A stretch of DNA of 60,988 nt from NCBI GenBank assembly GCA_947166345.1, contig CAMVDU010000012.1, forward strand, positions 1 through 60,988, in the 5' to 3' direction. A program made the position numbers and the translations under genes. This DNA comes from an uncultured Prevotellaceae bacterium (lineage in GTDB: Bacteria > Bacteroidota > Bacteroidia > Bacteroidales > Bacteroidaceae). The notes under the pieces were generated by a model. That model was given only the letters and a program-made list of their open reading frames with translations, had not been told where the DNA came from and searched no databases. Positions within the stretch are counted from its first letter, which is position 1. Every line of letters begins with the position of its first letter. This document shows, piece after piece, positions 42,067 to 52,138 of this stretch.

Positions 42067-43604
42067 AAGGGTTGTGGTCCTTCAGGCGCTGGTCCGCCTA
42101 ACGGATCGAAACCGCTGGATGTGAAATCCTGTGACGGTGTTTCGCCATTGATCTTCGAGCCCAGTATCTCACCACCGCCTGCCGGAGCGCGATTGCCAAG
42201 CCGACTGTCTTCAGGATTCTCAAAACGAGTGTATTCACCACGGAACGTCAACAGCACATCACCTGTAGCACCCTTACGGTGCTTGGCAATGATAATCTGT
42301 GCCATACCGTGCAGGTCGCGTCCGTTGTCATCCTGATAGATGTGGTAGTATTCCGGACGGTGGACGAACAGCACCATATCGGCATCTTGCTCGATGGCTC
42401 CTGATTCACGCAGGTCGCTCAATTGAGGACGCTTGCCTTCCAGTCCTTCGCGTGACTCTACACCACGGTTCAACTGCGACAGCGCCAGAATGGGAATATC
42501 CAACTCCTTGGCAAGACCTTTCAGCGAACGGCTGATGGTGCTGACTTCTTCCTGACGGCTGGAGAAACGCATGCCGTTAGCATTCATCAGCTGCAGGTAG
42601 TCAATCATAATCATCTTGACACCGTGCTCGCGAACCAGTCGGCGTGCCTTGGTGCGCAGTTCAAAGACCGAGAGACCCGGGGTGTCGTCAATATAAAGAG
42701 GTGCACCATAGAGGTTGTTGATGCGCTTGTCAAGGCGGTTCCACTCGTCAGGTTGCAACTGACCACTCTGGATGTGGGAACCCTGAATCTCACAGACATT
42801 CGACATCAGACGGTTCACCAGCTGAACGTTCGACATTTCAAGTGAGAAGAATGCGGTAGGTATCTGGTAGTCAGCAGCGATATTCTTGGCTAACGACAGG
42901 GCGAACGATGTCTTACCCATTGCCGGACGACCTGCCAGAATAATGAGATCGCTGGACTGCCAACCGCTGGTGATGTCATCCAGCTTGTGATAGCCGGTGG
43001 GAACACCGGTCAAACCATCGGTATTGGCTGCCGCCTTGGTCACGATGTCCATCGCATTCTTGATGACAGGGTCTATCTGGGTGTAGTCCTTCTTCATGTT
43101 CTTCTGCGACAACTCGAAGAGCGAGCCTTCTGCCTGTTGCATCAGGTCGTCAATATCGATAGTCTCGTCGAAGGCACGGGTCTCGATGTCGCTGGCAAAA
43201 GAAATGAGCTGACGGGCCAGGAATTTCTGGGCAATGATACGGGCGTGGTATTCCACATGGGCCGATGAAGCCACCTTGCTGGAAACCTCGGCAATGTAGG
43301 CAGGACCGCCAACTTCCTCCAGCAGTCCACTCTTTGCCAATTGCTCGGCAACGGTAAGAATGTCAACAGGCCGTTCTGCCATAGACAGGTCACGGATGGC
43401 CGTGTAGATCATCTGATGGCGAGGCTCGTAAAAGCTCTCTGGATGAAGGATCTCGCACACCACGGGGTAGGCGTCCTTATCGACAAGGAGTGCACCTAAA
43501 ACGGCTCTTTCAATATCAAGAGCCTGTGGCTGAAGATGACCATAGGTGTTATCTACAGGCTGTTGACGGCGTTGTCTGCGGTTGGTATTTTGTTGTTCTG
43601 GCAT
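42063..43604 (-). CDS. dnaB: Replicative DNA helicase DnaB
   Basis: 513-aa ring helicase of the replication fork. The N-terminal DnaG-interacting domain (PQALDIERAVLGALLVD) and the RecA-type C-terminal domain with Walker A GRPAMGKTS, Walker B MIMIDYLQLM and the arginine finger region (KHRKGATGDVLLTF) are complete; the acidic and proline-rich tail is short. No intein is present. The start MPEQQNTNRRQ at 43604 puts the -7 box 21 nt upstream; an in-frame ATG 8 codons further lies within the promoter. Confidence 0.96.
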   Translation of the reverse strand: MPEQQNTNRRQRRQQPVDNTYGHLQPQALDIERAVLGALLVDKDAYPVVCEILHPESFYEPRHQMIYTAIRDLSMAERPVDILTVAEQLAKSGLLEEVGGPAYIAEVSSKVASSAHVEYHARIIAQKFLARQLISFASDIETRAFDETIDIDDLMQQAEGSLFELSQKNMKKDYTQIDPVIKNAMDIVTKAAANTDGLTGVPTGYHKLDDITSGWQSSDLIILAGRPAMGKTSFALSLAKNIAADYQIPTAFFSLEMSNVQLVNRLMSNVCEIQGSHIQSGQLQPDEWNRLDKRINNLYGAPLYIDDTPGLSVFELRTKARRLVREHGVKMIMIDYLQLMNANGMRFSSRQEEVSTISRSLKGLAKELDIPILALSQLNRGVESREGLEGKRPQLSDLRESGAIEQDADMVLFVHRPEYYHIYQDDNGRDLHGMAQIIIAKHRKGATGDVLLTFRGEYTRFENPEDSRLGNRAPAGGGEILGSKINGETPSQDFTSSGFDPLGGPAPEGPQPF

Positions 43605-43624
43605 ATTAAATATGGTTTTGGGCT

Positions 43625-43687
43625 GCAAAGTTACAAAAATATTTCGTATTTCGTAATTCGTAATTCATAAAAATTTCGTACCTTTGC
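43625..43687. promoter_or_regulatory. Back-to-back promoters of dnaB and pheT around heptads
   Basis: GCAAAGTTA (43625-43633, minus-strand TAACTTTGC for dnaB) and TACCTTTGC (43679-43687, for pheT) face outward, 63 bp end to end. The core has other heptads (CGTATTT, CGTAATT, CGTAATT, CATAAAA), so this is a cousin in layout, not in sequence, of the 62-bp cassettes. Confidence 0.75.
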
Positions 43688-43720
43688 AGCCGAATTCGAA
43701 TTTATAACTAGTTTTTAGAA

Positions 43721-46168
43721 ATGAATATTTCTTATAAATGGCTGAAAGAATACGTCGACTTCGACCTTTCGCCACAAGAGGTATGCGATGCATTGACCTC
43801 TACTGGCCTCGAAGTTGACGCTCTGGAGGAAGTCCAGTCCATCAGAGGAGGACTAAAAGGACTTTATGTGGGAAAGGTGCTTACCTGTGAGGTGCACCCG
43901 AATAGTGATCATCTTCATGTGACGACTGTTGACCTGGGCAAGGGCGAACCTTCACAGATTGTGTGTGGCGCTCCCAATGTGGCTGCTGGTCAGAAAGTGA
44001 TTGTAGCCGACCTTGGCTGCGTGCTCTATGATGGTGATCAGGAATTTGTTATCAAGAAATCTAAGCTGCGTGGCGTCGATTCAAACGGTATGATCTGTGC
44101 TGAGGACGAGATTGGCGTGGGTACCAGTCATGCTGGTATCATCGTGTTGCCCGAGGACGCTGTGGTAGGTACGCCCGCTGCAGAATATTATAATTTGGAG
44201 AGCGACTGGCTCATTGAGGTGGACATCACCGCCAACCGTGCCGATGCCCTCTCACACTGGGGCGTGGCTCGCGATCTTTATGCCTGGCTGAAGCAGAATG
44301 GCTACAAGACAAGCCTGCACCGTCCTGTTGTCAGCAGTTTTGTTGCTGACAATCACGACCTTCCCATTGAGGTGAAGATCGAGAATACCGAGGCCTGTAA
44401 GCGTTATGCCTGCGTGAGCATCACTGGTTGCGAGGTGAAGGAATCACCCGACTGGCTGAAAAATAAGCTGACCACCATTGGTCTGCGTCCTATCAATAAC
44501 ATCGTGGATATCACCAACTATGTGATGATGGCCTACGGACAGCCTTTGCACACCTTCGATGCCGATATGGTGAAGGGTCATCAGATTGTGGTGAAGACCA
44601 TGCCCGAGGGTACACCTTTCGTCACGCTCGATGGTGAGGAGCATAAACTCTCTGAGCGCGACTTGGCTATCTGCAATGCCGAGGACCCCATGTGTATCGC
44701 TGGCGTATTCGGTGGAAAGGGTAGTGGTACCTACGAGACCACTAAGAATGTGGTGCTGGAAAGTGCCTACTTCCATCCTACATGGATTCGTAAGAGTGCC
44801 CGTCGTCACGGACTCTCTACTGATGCTTCGTTCCGTTTTGAGCGTGGTATAGACCCCAATGGCGTTATCTATGCCCTTCAGCAGGCTGCTTTACTCTGTA
44901 AGGAATTGGCAGGCGGTAAAGTATCAATGGAGATCTGCGATGTCTATCCAGAGAAGATAGAGAACGCCGTGGTTGACCTGCAGTACAGCTACGTACACAA
45001 CCTCGTAGGCAAAGACATTCCCGTGGAGACCATCAAGAGTATCTGCGATAGTCTGGAGATGAAGGTCCTTGAGGAAACTGCTGAGGGCCTGAAGCTGGAG
45101 ATTCCTGCTTATCGTGTGGATGTACAGCGTCCTTGCGACGTGGTAGAGGATATCCTGCGTATCTATGGCTATAATAATGTGGAGATTCCCACACAGCTGA
45201 AGTCGAGCCTCGTTATCAAAGCCGAAGAGGACCGCAAGCACAAACTGCAGAACTTGGTTTCTGAACAGCTTGTGGGTGCTGGCTTTAATGAGATTCTGAA
45301 TAATTCGCTGACGAAGACGGCCTATTATGGCGAGGATGAACCAGTGGTGAAGATTATGAATCCTCTGTCAAGCGACCTTGGCGTGATGCGTCAGACCTTG
45401 CTTTATGGTGGTCTGGAGAGCATCGAGTACAACGTGAAGCGTAAAAATGCCAACTTGAAGTTCTTCGAGTTTGGTAACTGCTACTTCTTCGATCCTGAGA
45501 AGAAAAACGAGGAGAATCCCATGCAGGCCTATAAGGAAGAGAATTTCATGGGCATCTGGGTGACAGGTAAGCGCGTGGAAGGCTCGTGGGCACATCCTAA
45601 TGAGGATTCAACCTACTTCGAATTGGCTGCCTATGTACAGAACATCCTGAGTCGTATTGGTATGAAGCAGGGCTTGATGGTTCAGAAAAAGTCTGAGAAT
45701 CCTAACTTCTCTGCTGGCATCGTCATTGAGAACCGTGGCGGCAAGAAACTCATTGAGATGGGTATTCTTTCGAAAAAGCTCCTGAAGCAGTTCGACCTGC
45801 AGCAGCCTGTTTACTTCGCTGAACTCAACTGGACACAGCTGATGAAGGCTACGAAGAAGAACGAGGTGACCTTTACCGAAATCTCGAAGCATCCTGCTGT
45901 GAGCCGTGACCTGGCTCTGCTGGTGGACAACGCTGTAGAGTTTGCACAGATTGAGCAGATTGCTCGTCAATCGGAGAAGAAACTCCTGAAGAAGGTGGAG
46001 CTCTTTGATGTTTACGAAGGCAAGAACCTTCCTGCCGGTAAGAAGTCGTATGCTGTGAACTTCATCCTGCAGGATACTGAGAAAACGATGAACGACAAGC
46101 AGATTGACGCTATCATGCAGAAACTGATTGCCAATCTGAAGAAGCAACTCAATGCAGAACTGAGATAA
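43721..46168 (+). CDS. pheT: Phenylalanine-tRNA ligase beta subunit
   Basis: 815-aa subunit of the alpha2-beta2 enzyme that charges tRNA-Phe. In order: tRNA-binding OB domain (GLYVGKVLTCEVHPNSDHLHV), B3/B4 editing domain, B5 (around residues 405-480), catalytic-like core (FNEILNNSLTK) and a C-terminal anticodon-binding FDX-ACB domain. Full length for Bacteroidetes. pheS is not adjacent. It is probably transcribed with yebC, 60 nt downstream. Confidence 0.97.
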   Translation: MNISYKWLKEYVDFDLSPQEVCDALTSTGLEVDALEEVQSIRGGLKGLYVGKVLTCEVHPNSDHLHVTTVDLGKGEPSQIVCGAPNVAAGQKVIVADLGCVLYDGDQEFVIKKSKLRGVDSNGMICAEDEIGVGTSHAGIIVLPEDAVVGTPAAEYYNLESDWLIEVDITANRADALSHWGVARDLYAWLKQNGYKTSLHRPVVSSFVADNHDLPIEVKIENTEACKRYACVSITGCEVKESPDWLKNKLTTIGLRPINNIVDITNYVMMAYGQPLHTFDADMVKGHQIVVKTMPEGTPFVTLDGEEHKLSERDLAICNAEDPMCIAGVFGGKGSGTYETTKNVVLESAYFHPTWIRKSARRHGLSTDASFRFERGIDPNGVIYALQQAALLCKELAGGKVSMEICDVYPEKIENAVVDLQYSYVHNLVGKDIPVETIKSICDSLEMKVLEETAEGLKLEIPAYRVDVQRPCDVVEDILRIYGYNNVEIPTQLKSSLVIKAEEDRKHKLQNLVSEQLVGAGFNEILNNSLTKTAYYGEDEPVVKIMNPLSSDLGVMRQTLLYGGLESIEYNVKRKNANLKFFEFGNCYFFDPEKKNEENPMQAYKEENFMGIWVTGKRVEGSWAHPNEDSTYFELAAYVQNILSRIGMKQGLMVQKKSENPNFSAGIVIENRGGKKLIEMGILSKKLLKQFDLQQPVYFAELNWTQLMKATKKNEVTFTEISKHPAVSRDLALLVDNAVEFAQIEQIARQSEKKLLKKVELFDVYEGKNLPAGKKSYAVNFILQDTEKTMNDKQIDAIMQKLIANLKKQLNAELR

Positions 46169-46228
46169 GAGTCATCATAACCTAATAACGATATAACGTA
46201 ATAACGAAAAAATAACAATAATACAAAA
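46169..46228. repeat. TAATAACGA repeats in the pheT-yebC spacer
   Basis: Degenerate 7-9-nt units (CTAATAACG, ATATAACG, TAATAACG). A relative lies between nuoL and nuoM at 54098. Confidence 0.6.
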
Positions 46229-46957
46229 ATGGGAAGAGCATTTGAATATCGTAAAGCTACAAAGCTGAAGAGATGGGGCCACATGGCCAAGACATTCACC
46301 AAGATTGGCAAGCAGATTGCCATTGCCGTGAAAGCCGGTGGTCCGGAGCCCGACATGAATCCCGCATTGCGCGCTATCATTGCCAATGCTAAGCGTGAGA
46401 ACATGCCGAAGGACAACATCGAGCGTGCCATCAAGAACGCAATGGGTAAGGACCAGAGCGACTATAAGGAGGTGAACTACGAGGGCTATGGACCTCACGG
46501 TGTGGCTATCTTCGTGGAGACGCTGACTGACAACACCACCCGTACTGTAGGTGATGTCCGTTCGGTGTTCAATAAGTTTGGTGGTAACCTGGGTACTCAG
46601 GGTTCTTTGTCGTTCTTGTTTGACCACAAGGCTGTGTTCACTTTCAAGAAGAAGAACGGCCTGGATATGGACGAGATGATTCTCGATCTGATTGACTATG
46701 GTGTGGAAGATGAGTTTGACGAGGACGAGGAAGAAGGCAGCATCACTATCTACGGTGATCCTTCATCGTTTAGCGCTATCCAGAAGCATCTGGAGGAGAA
46801 TGGTTTCGAGGTGACGGGAGCTGAGTTCACTCGTATCCCTAACGACTTGAAGGACGTGACTGCTGAACAGCGTGAGACCATTGATAAGATGGTGGAGCGA
46901 CTTGAGGACTTCGATGACGTGCAGACCGTCTATACCAATATGAAGCCTGAAGAGTAA
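46229..46957 (+). CDS. yebC: YebC/PmpR-family protein
   Basis: 242-aa protein of the YebC family: MGRAFEYRKATKLKRWGHMAKTFTKIGKQI is the family start, and the three-domain layout is complete. Members have been described as DNA-binding regulators and, more recently, as factors that help ribosomes through hard sequences such as proline runs. It lies 29 nt before nuoA on the same strand, with no promoter or terminator seen between. Confidence 0.94.
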   Translation: MGRAFEYRKATKLKRWGHMAKTFTKIGKQIAIAVKAGGPEPDMNPALRAIIANAKRENMPKDNIERAIKNAMGKDQSDYKEVNYEGYGPHGVAIFVETLTDNTTRTVGDVRSVFNKFGGNLGTQGSLSFLFDHKAVFTFKKKNGLDMDEMILDLIDYGVEDEFDEDEEEGSITIYGDPSSFSAIQKHLEENGFEVTGAEFTRIPNDLKDVTAEQRETIDKMVERLEDFDDVQTVYTNMKPEE

Positions 46958-46986
46958 AGAAAATAGTTAAACATTAAATTTAATAT

Positions 46987-47337
46987 ATGAATTTCACTTT
47001 GTTAATTACTGTCTTCATGACAGCTATTACACTGGTGGCGGCAGCTTACATCATAGCAAAGCTAATAGGTCCGCGCTCGTATAATAGGATAAAAGGTGAG
47101 CCGTACGAGAGTGGTATTCCCACGCGTGGCTCTTCCTGGATACCTATTCATGTGGGCTACTACCTGTTCGCCATCCTTTTCCTCATGTTTGATGTGGAAA
47201 CGGTGTTTCTGTATCCGTGGGCTGTAGTAGTGAAGGAGTTTGGTTCGATGGCTCTGCTGTCGATAGGCTTCTTCTTGTTAGTATTGGTATTTTGCCTGGC
47301 CTACGCCTGGCGGAAAGGAGCACTGGAATGGAAGTAA
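46987..47337 (+). CDS. nuoA: NADH-quinone oxidoreductase subunit A
   Basis: 116-aa membrane subunit with three helices. The loop KGEPYESGIPTRGSSW and the acidic residues in LMFDVETVFLYPW near the quinone channel are present. First gene of the complex I operon; its last 10 bases overlap nuoB. Confidence 0.95.
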   Translation: MNFTLLITVFMTAITLVAAAYIIAKLIGPRSYNRIKGEPYESGIPTRGSSWIPIHVGYYLFAILFLMFDVETVFLYPWAVVVKEFGSMALLSIGFFLLVLVFCLAYAWRKGALEWK

Positions 47338-48041
47338 GAAAACCGAAAATCAAGAGCATTCCTTACGACGAGTTCAAGGACAATTCTACATTGGAGAAGA
47401 TTGTCGACGAACTCCATGAGGGAGGCGTTAATGTGGTGACAGGTTCGCTTGACCAGCTCATCAACTGGGGTCGTAGTAATTCTCTTTGGTCATTGACTTT
47501 TGCTACATCATGCTGCGGTATTGAGTTTATGGCTTGTGGCTGTGCACGCTATGACTTTGCACGCTTTGGCTTTGAGGTGACTCGTAACTCTCCTCGTCAG
47601 GCAGACCTGATCATGTGTGCTGGTACCATTACCCATAAGATGGCTCCAGCCTTGAAGCGTCTCTATGATGAGATGGCTGAGCCTAAGTATGTTGTCGCTG
47701 TTGGTGGCTGTGCTATCAGTGGTGGCCCCTTCAAATCGAGCTACCACGTAGTGAAGGGTATCGAGGAGATTGTGCCTGTCGATGTGTTTGTACCTGGTTG
47801 TCCTCCACGTCCGGAGGCCATCCTCTATGGTATGATGCAGTTGCAGCGTAAAGTGAAGATTGAGAAGTTCTTTGGTGGCGCCAACCACAAACAGACGGAA
47901 GAGGAGAAAGCCCTCGGTGTATCGAACGAGGAACTGGTAGCTCGTCGCCTGGGTGACCACAGAAGAGAGCCCATCGTAGTGACTGACGTACCTGCGGAAG
48001 TGATAGAAGAATTAAAAGCAAATAAGGAGGAAAACGCATGA
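47328..48041 (+). CDS. nuoB: NADH-quinone oxidoreductase subunit B
   Basis: 237-aa subunit that carries the terminal N2 [4Fe-4S] cluster next to the quinone site. The ligands are seen as the tandem Cys of SCCGIEFM, the Cys of VGGCAISGG and the Cys of PGCPPRPEAIL. The start MEVRKPKIKS at 47328 is chosen over a far upstream ATG that would overlap most of nuoA in another frame. The C-terminal 50 residues are charged and longer than in E. coli NuoB. Confidence 0.96.
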   Translation: MEVRKPKIKSIPYDEFKDNSTLEKIVDELHEGGVNVVTGSLDQLINWGRSNSLWSLTFATSCCGIEFMACGCARYDFARFGFEVTRNSPRQADLIMCAGTITHKMAPALKRLYDEMAEPKYVVAVGGCAISGGPFKSSYHVVKGIEEIVPVDVFVPGCPPRPEAILYGMMQLQRKVKIEKFFGGANHKQTEEEKALGVSNEELVARRLGDHRREPIVVTDVPAEVIEELKANKEENA

Positions 48042-49600
48042 AACTGAACCATCTTGTATTCGATTTCGATAAGTTTGCCTCTGAGATGGCAAACCTGAAA
48101 AATAACAAGCACTTTGACTATCTTGTTACGATTGTTGGTGAAGACTTCGGCGAGGAAGGACTTGGTTGTGTTTACATCCTTGAAAACACCGAGAACCATG
48201 AGCGTTGTAGCGTGAAGATGCTTGCCAAGAAGGTGGGCGAGGAGAGTGTTATCCCCTCTGTCGTAAAACTATGGAAGGTGGCAGATTTACTTGAACGCGA
48301 AGTATTCGACTTCTTGGGTATCAAGTTCTTAGGTCATCCTGATATGCGCCGCTTGTTCCTGCGTAACGACTTCAAGGGCTATCCCCTTCGCAAGGATTTC
48401 AAGAGCGATGGCAGCTACACACTGGAGGATGATAACGAGCCTGACTACGGTATGGAGTATGCACTCAATGCTGATGGTGAACTGGTGAGCAAGCAGAACA
48501 AACTCTATAGCTCAGATGAGTATGTCATCAACATTGGTCCTCAGCACCCTGCTACTCATGGTGTGCTCCGTCTGCAGACTGTGCTCGAAGGTGAGACGGT
48601 GAAGCGTATCTATCCACACTTCGGCTATATTCATCGTGGTATAGAGAAGATGTGGGAATCGATGACCTATCCGCAGACTCTGGCTCTGACTGACCGCTTG
48701 AACTATCTTGGGGCTATGCAGCACCGTCATGCACTTGTTGGCGTCATTGAAGAAGCAATGGAAGTGGAACTTACTGACCGCATCAAATACATTCGTACCA
48801 TTATGGACGAACTTCAGCGTTTGGACTCTCACCTGTTGTTTACATCATGTGTGGCTCAGGACCTTGGTGCATTAACCGCTTTCCTCTATGGTATGCGTGA
48901 CCGCGAGCATGTACTGAACTGCATGGAGGAGACCACAGGTGGACGCCTGATTCAGAACTATTACCGTATTGGTGGCTTGCAAGACGATATCGATCCCAAC
49001 TTCGTAAAGAACTGTAAGGATCTGGTAAAGTATCTGCGACCGATGATTCAGGAGTATATGGATGTGTTTGGCGACAACGTCATTACCCACAACCGTCTTG
49101 AGAATTGTGGCCCGATGAACCTTGAGGACTGCATCAGCTATGCTGTGACTGGTCCTGCTGGTCGTGCCTCGAACTGGAAAAATGATGTGCGCAAGAACCA
49201 CCCCTACGACATGTATGACAAAGTGGAGTGGGAACAGTGCCTTGAGACATCGTGTGACTCGATGGGACGCTACCTCGTCCATATTAACGAGATGTACCAA
49301 AGCCTCAATATCATTGAGCAGCTTATAGACAATATTCCCGAGGGCGATTTCTATGTTAAACAGAAACCTATCATCAAGGTGCCCGAGGGTCAATGGTATT
49401 TTTCTGTGGAAGGTGTCGCAGGCGAGTTCGGTATTTATCTCGACTCTAATGGCGACAAGAGTCCATATCGCATGAAGATGCGTCCTATGGGACTCTCACT
49501 AGTAGGTGCCTTCGACCCGATGTTGCGTGGTCAGAAGATTGCTGACCTGATTGCCACTTGTGCTGCAATTGACGTAGTTATTCCTGATATAGACCGTTAG
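48038..49600 (+). CDS. nuoCD: NADH-quinone oxidoreductase fused subunit C/D
   Basis: 520-aa fusion of the 30- and 49-kDa subunits. The NuoC part occupies residues 1-130 and the NuoD part starts near NIGPQHPATHGVLRL, with the quinone-site His in the HPATHG loop. The ATG overlaps the nuoB stop by 4 nt (ATGA), so translation is coupled. Confidence 0.96.
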   Translation: MKLNHLVFDFDKFASEMANLKNNKHFDYLVTIVGEDFGEEGLGCVYILENTENHERCSVKMLAKKVGEESVIPSVVKLWKVADLLEREVFDFLGIKFLGHPDMRRLFLRNDFKGYPLRKDFKSDGSYTLEDDNEPDYGMEYALNADGELVSKQNKLYSSDEYVINIGPQHPATHGVLRLQTVLEGETVKRIYPHFGYIHRGIEKMWESMTYPQTLALTDRLNYLGAMQHRHALVGVIEEAMEVELTDRIKYIRTIMDELQRLDSHLLFTSCVAQDLGALTAFLYGMRDREHVLNCMEETTGGRLIQNYYRIGGLQDDIDPNFVKNCKDLVKYLRPMIQEYMDVFGDNVITHNRLENCGPMNLEDCISYAVTGPAGRASNWKNDVRKNHPYDMYDKVEWEQCLETSCDSMGRYLVHINEMYQSLNIIEQLIDNIPEGDFYVKQKPIIKVPEGQWYFSVEGVAGEFGIYLDSNGDKSPYRMKMRPMGLSLVGAFDPMLRGQKIADLIATCAAIDVVIPDIDR

Positions 49601-49603
49601 AAT

Positions 49604-50689
49604 ATGTTTGATTTTAATATAGTAACAACATGGTTTGACCAGTTGCTTCGAGTCACGCTTGGCTTGAATGACCTCTGGGCAATACTGATTGAGTGCGTGC
49701 TGGTAGGAGCGCTTATTCTTACTGGCTATGCGCTGATAGCTATCGCACTGATTTTCATGGAGCGTAAGGTCTGTGCCTACTTCCAGTGCCGACTGGGACC
49801 TGTGCGTGTAGGACCTTGGGGCTTGCTTCAGGTGTTTGCCGACGTGTTGAAGATGCTTATCAAGGAGATCTTCTTCGTTGACCGTGCCGACAAGTTTCTC
49901 TATATTGTGGCTCCATTCTTGGTCCTTATTGGTTCGGTAGGTGCTTTCGCCTTCCTGCCTTGGAACAACGGTGCCGTGATTCTCGACTTCAACGTAGGCG
50001 TGTTCCTGCTGACTGCCATTTCATCAATTGGCGTGGTGGGTATCTTCCTTGCTGGTTGGGGCTCCAACAACAAGTATTCGGTGGTATCGGCTATGCGTGC
50101 AGCTGTGCAGATGATCTCTTATGAGATGTCGCTCTGCCTATGCTTGATTACTGCTGTCATTCTTGTCGGTTCCATGCAGGTAAGCCAGATTGTGGACTAC
50201 CAGACTGGTGCTTGGAACTGGCTGATCATCAAGGGTCATGTGCCTGCCATTATCGCCTTCATCGTGTTTATCATTGCTGGTAATGCTGAGGCAAACCGTG
50301 GACCGTTCGATATGGCTGAGGCTGAGAGTGAGTTGACAGCCGGTCACCACACCGAGTATTCAGGTATGGGCTTCGGATTCTTCTATCTGGCAGAATTCCT
50401 CAACATGTTTATCATTGCTGGCATCGCTACGATGGTGTTCCTTGGCGGTTGGGCTCCGGTGAACATTGGTATTGAGGGCTTCGACAATGTGATGAACTAC
50501 ATCCCAGGTGTTGTATGGTTCATGGGTAAGGCCTTTGCTGTTGTCTGGCTGATGATGTGGATTAAGTGGACGTTTCCCCGTCTACGTATCGACCAGATCC
50601 TGAAACTGGAGTGGAAATACCTGATGCCGTTGGCACTTATCAATTTGGTGCTGATGACGGTGGTCGTAGCAATGAAGTGGTATCTATAA
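49604..50689 (+). CDS. nuoH: NADH-quinone oxidoreductase subunit H
   Basis: 361-aa membrane subunit that forms much of the quinone chamber. About eight helices are visible; FMERKVCAYFQCRLGPVRVGPWGLLQ and the acidic loop DMAEAESELTAGHHTEYSGM are the family signatures. Confidence 0.97.
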   Translation: MFDFNIVTTWFDQLLRVTLGLNDLWAILIECVLVGALILTGYALIAIALIFMERKVCAYFQCRLGPVRVGPWGLLQVFADVLKMLIKEIFFVDRADKFLYIVAPFLVLIGSVGAFAFLPWNNGAVILDFNVGVFLLTAISSIGVVGIFLAGWGSNNKYSVVSAMRAAVQMISYEMSLCLCLITAVILVGSMQVSQIVDYQTGAWNWLIIKGHVPAIIAFIVFIIAGNAEANRGPFDMAEAESELTAGHHTEYSGMGFGFFYLAEFLNMFIIAGIATMVFLGGWAPVNIGIEGFDNVMNYIPGVVWFMGKAFAVVWLMMWIKWTFPRLRIDQILKLEWKYLMPLALINLVLMTVVVAMKWYL

Positions 50690-50735
50690 GTCCTAGAGGA
50701 CCTGTGAGACCCATTAGACCTATAAACAGATAATA
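50690..50735. repeat. Nine-base repeats in the nuoH-nuoI spacer
   Basis: Units TCCTAGAGG, ACCTGTGAG, ACCCATTAG, ACCTATAAA, related to the CCTATAAGT set at 34676. Confidence 0.6.
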
Positions 50736-50738
50736 GAA

Positions 50739-51272
50739 ATGGAAAAAGAACAATCATATTTCGGAGAAATTGGGCACGGCATCAAAACATTGGCTACCGG
50801 TATGAAGGTCACTCTTAAGGAGTACTTCACCAAGAAGTCAACGGAGCAGTATCCCGAGAACCGCAAGACCACACTTCACGTGGCAAAGCGTCACCGTGGC
50901 CGCTTGGTGTTCAAGCGCAATGAGGACGGTAGCTACAAATGTACGGCTTGCACCCTGTGCGAAAAGGCTTGTCCTAACGGCACTATCAAGATTCTGGCCC
51001 ACATGCAGGAAGACCCTGAGACGGGCAAGAAAAAGAAAGTGCTTGACGACTATCAGTACGACCTTGGCGACTGCATGTTCTGCCAGCTCTGTACGAATGC
51101 CTGCAATTTCGACGCCATCGAGTTTACAAACGATTTCGAGAATGCCACGTTCGACCGCTCAAAGCTGGTGCTTCACTTAGACAAAGAGGTGTACCAGGGT
51201 GGTTCGTTGCCCAATCTGATTGATGGCGGTGCAGACTTGACTATCGGCAAGTTTAATACTAAAACGAAGTAA
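50739..51272 (+). CDS. nuoI: NADH-quinone oxidoreductase subunit I
   Basis: 177-aa ferredoxin-like subunit that passes electrons to NuoB. Two complete [4Fe-4S] motifs are seen, CTACTLCEKACP and CMFCQLCTNAC. The N-terminal amphipathic helix docks it to the membrane arm. Confidence 0.96.
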   Translation: MEKEQSYFGEIGHGIKTLATGMKVTLKEYFTKKSTEQYPENRKTTLHVAKRHRGRLVFKRNEDGSYKCTACTLCEKACPNGTIKILAHMQEDPETGKKKKVLDDYQYDLGDCMFCQLCTNACNFDAIEFTNDFENATFDRSKLVLHLDKEVYQGGSLPNLIDGGADLTIGKFNTKTK

Positions 51273-51278
51273 AGCGTT

Positions 51279-51800
51279 ATGGGAAATATAGTAATGTTTA
51301 TCATACTCGCGGTGGTTATCCTGGGCTCAGCAGTGCTGTGCGTTACCACTTCGCGAATCATGCGAGCTGCAACATTCATGTTGTTTGTGCTCTTTGGTGT
51401 GGCAGGTATCTATTTCCTGCTTGACTACACCTTCCTTGGAGCCGCACAGATTGCAGTATATGCTGGTGGTGTGACGATGATTTATGTATTCGCCATCCAA
51501 CTGGTGAGCAAGCAGACCCTGCAGGGTATTACCGAGAAGGTGAAGTCGAGCCGTATTATTTGCGGTGCTTTGGCTTCGCTGGCCGGACTCGTAGTGGTCG
51601 GTTTCATACTGCTGAAGACAGGTTTCATTACTCTTTCAATGGCAGGCAGCGACACAGAACTGCCGATGAAGGAAATCGGTAAGGCTCTCGTTGGAAGCGA
51701 TAAGTATCAGTATGTTCTGCCGTTCGAGTTCATCTCAGTATTCCTGCTGGCATGTATTATCGGCGGTTTGGTAGTTTCAAGAAAGGAGGAAGACAAGTAA
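51279..51800 (+). CDS. nuoJ: NADH-quinone oxidoreductase subunit J
   Basis: 173-aa membrane subunit with five helices; the AAQIAVYAGGVTMIYVF helix contains the pi-bulge region that moves in coupling. It starts 6 nt after nuoI. Confidence 0.94.
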   Translation: MGNIVMFIILAVVILGSAVLCVTTSRIMRAATFMLFVLFGVAGIYFLLDYTFLGAAQIAVYAGGVTMIYVFAIQLVSKQTLQGITEKVKSSRIICGALASLAGLVVVGFILLKTGFITLSMAGSDTELPMKEIGKALVGSDKYQYVLPFEFISVFLLACIIGGLVVSRKEEDK

Positions 51801-51801
51801 T

Positions 51802-52110
51802 ATGGTACCTGTAGAATGTTATTTCGCACTCAGTGCACTATTGTTCTTCATCGGCGTGTTCGGCTTTGTCACGCGTCGTAACCTCATTGGCATGCTGATT
51901 AGTGTGGAGCTGGTTCTCAACGCTGTTGATATCAACTTTGCAGCTATCAACCGTCTGCTGTATCCCAATGGCATGGAGGGTATGTTTATGACGCTCTTCG
52001 TCATCGGTGTGGCAGCTGCCGAGAGTGCAGTGGCTATTGCTATTATGATCAATGTGTATCGCAACTTCCGTAGCGACAACGTTGACAGTATTACGAATAT
52101 GAAAGGCTAA
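51802..52110 (+). CDS. nuoK: NADH-quinone oxidoreductase subunit K
   Basis: 102-aa three-helix subunit related to MrpC. The proton-channel glutamates are in LISVELVLNAVDINF and AAAESAVAIAI. Starts 1 nt after the nuoJ stop. Confidence 0.95.
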   Translation: MVPVECYFALSALLFFIGVFGFVTRRNLIGMLISVELVLNAVDINFAAINRLLYPNGMEGMFMTLFVIGVAAAESAVAIAIMINVYRNFRSDNVDSITNMKG

Positions 52111-52138
52111 GTAGATAGAAAATAGAAAATAAAGAATT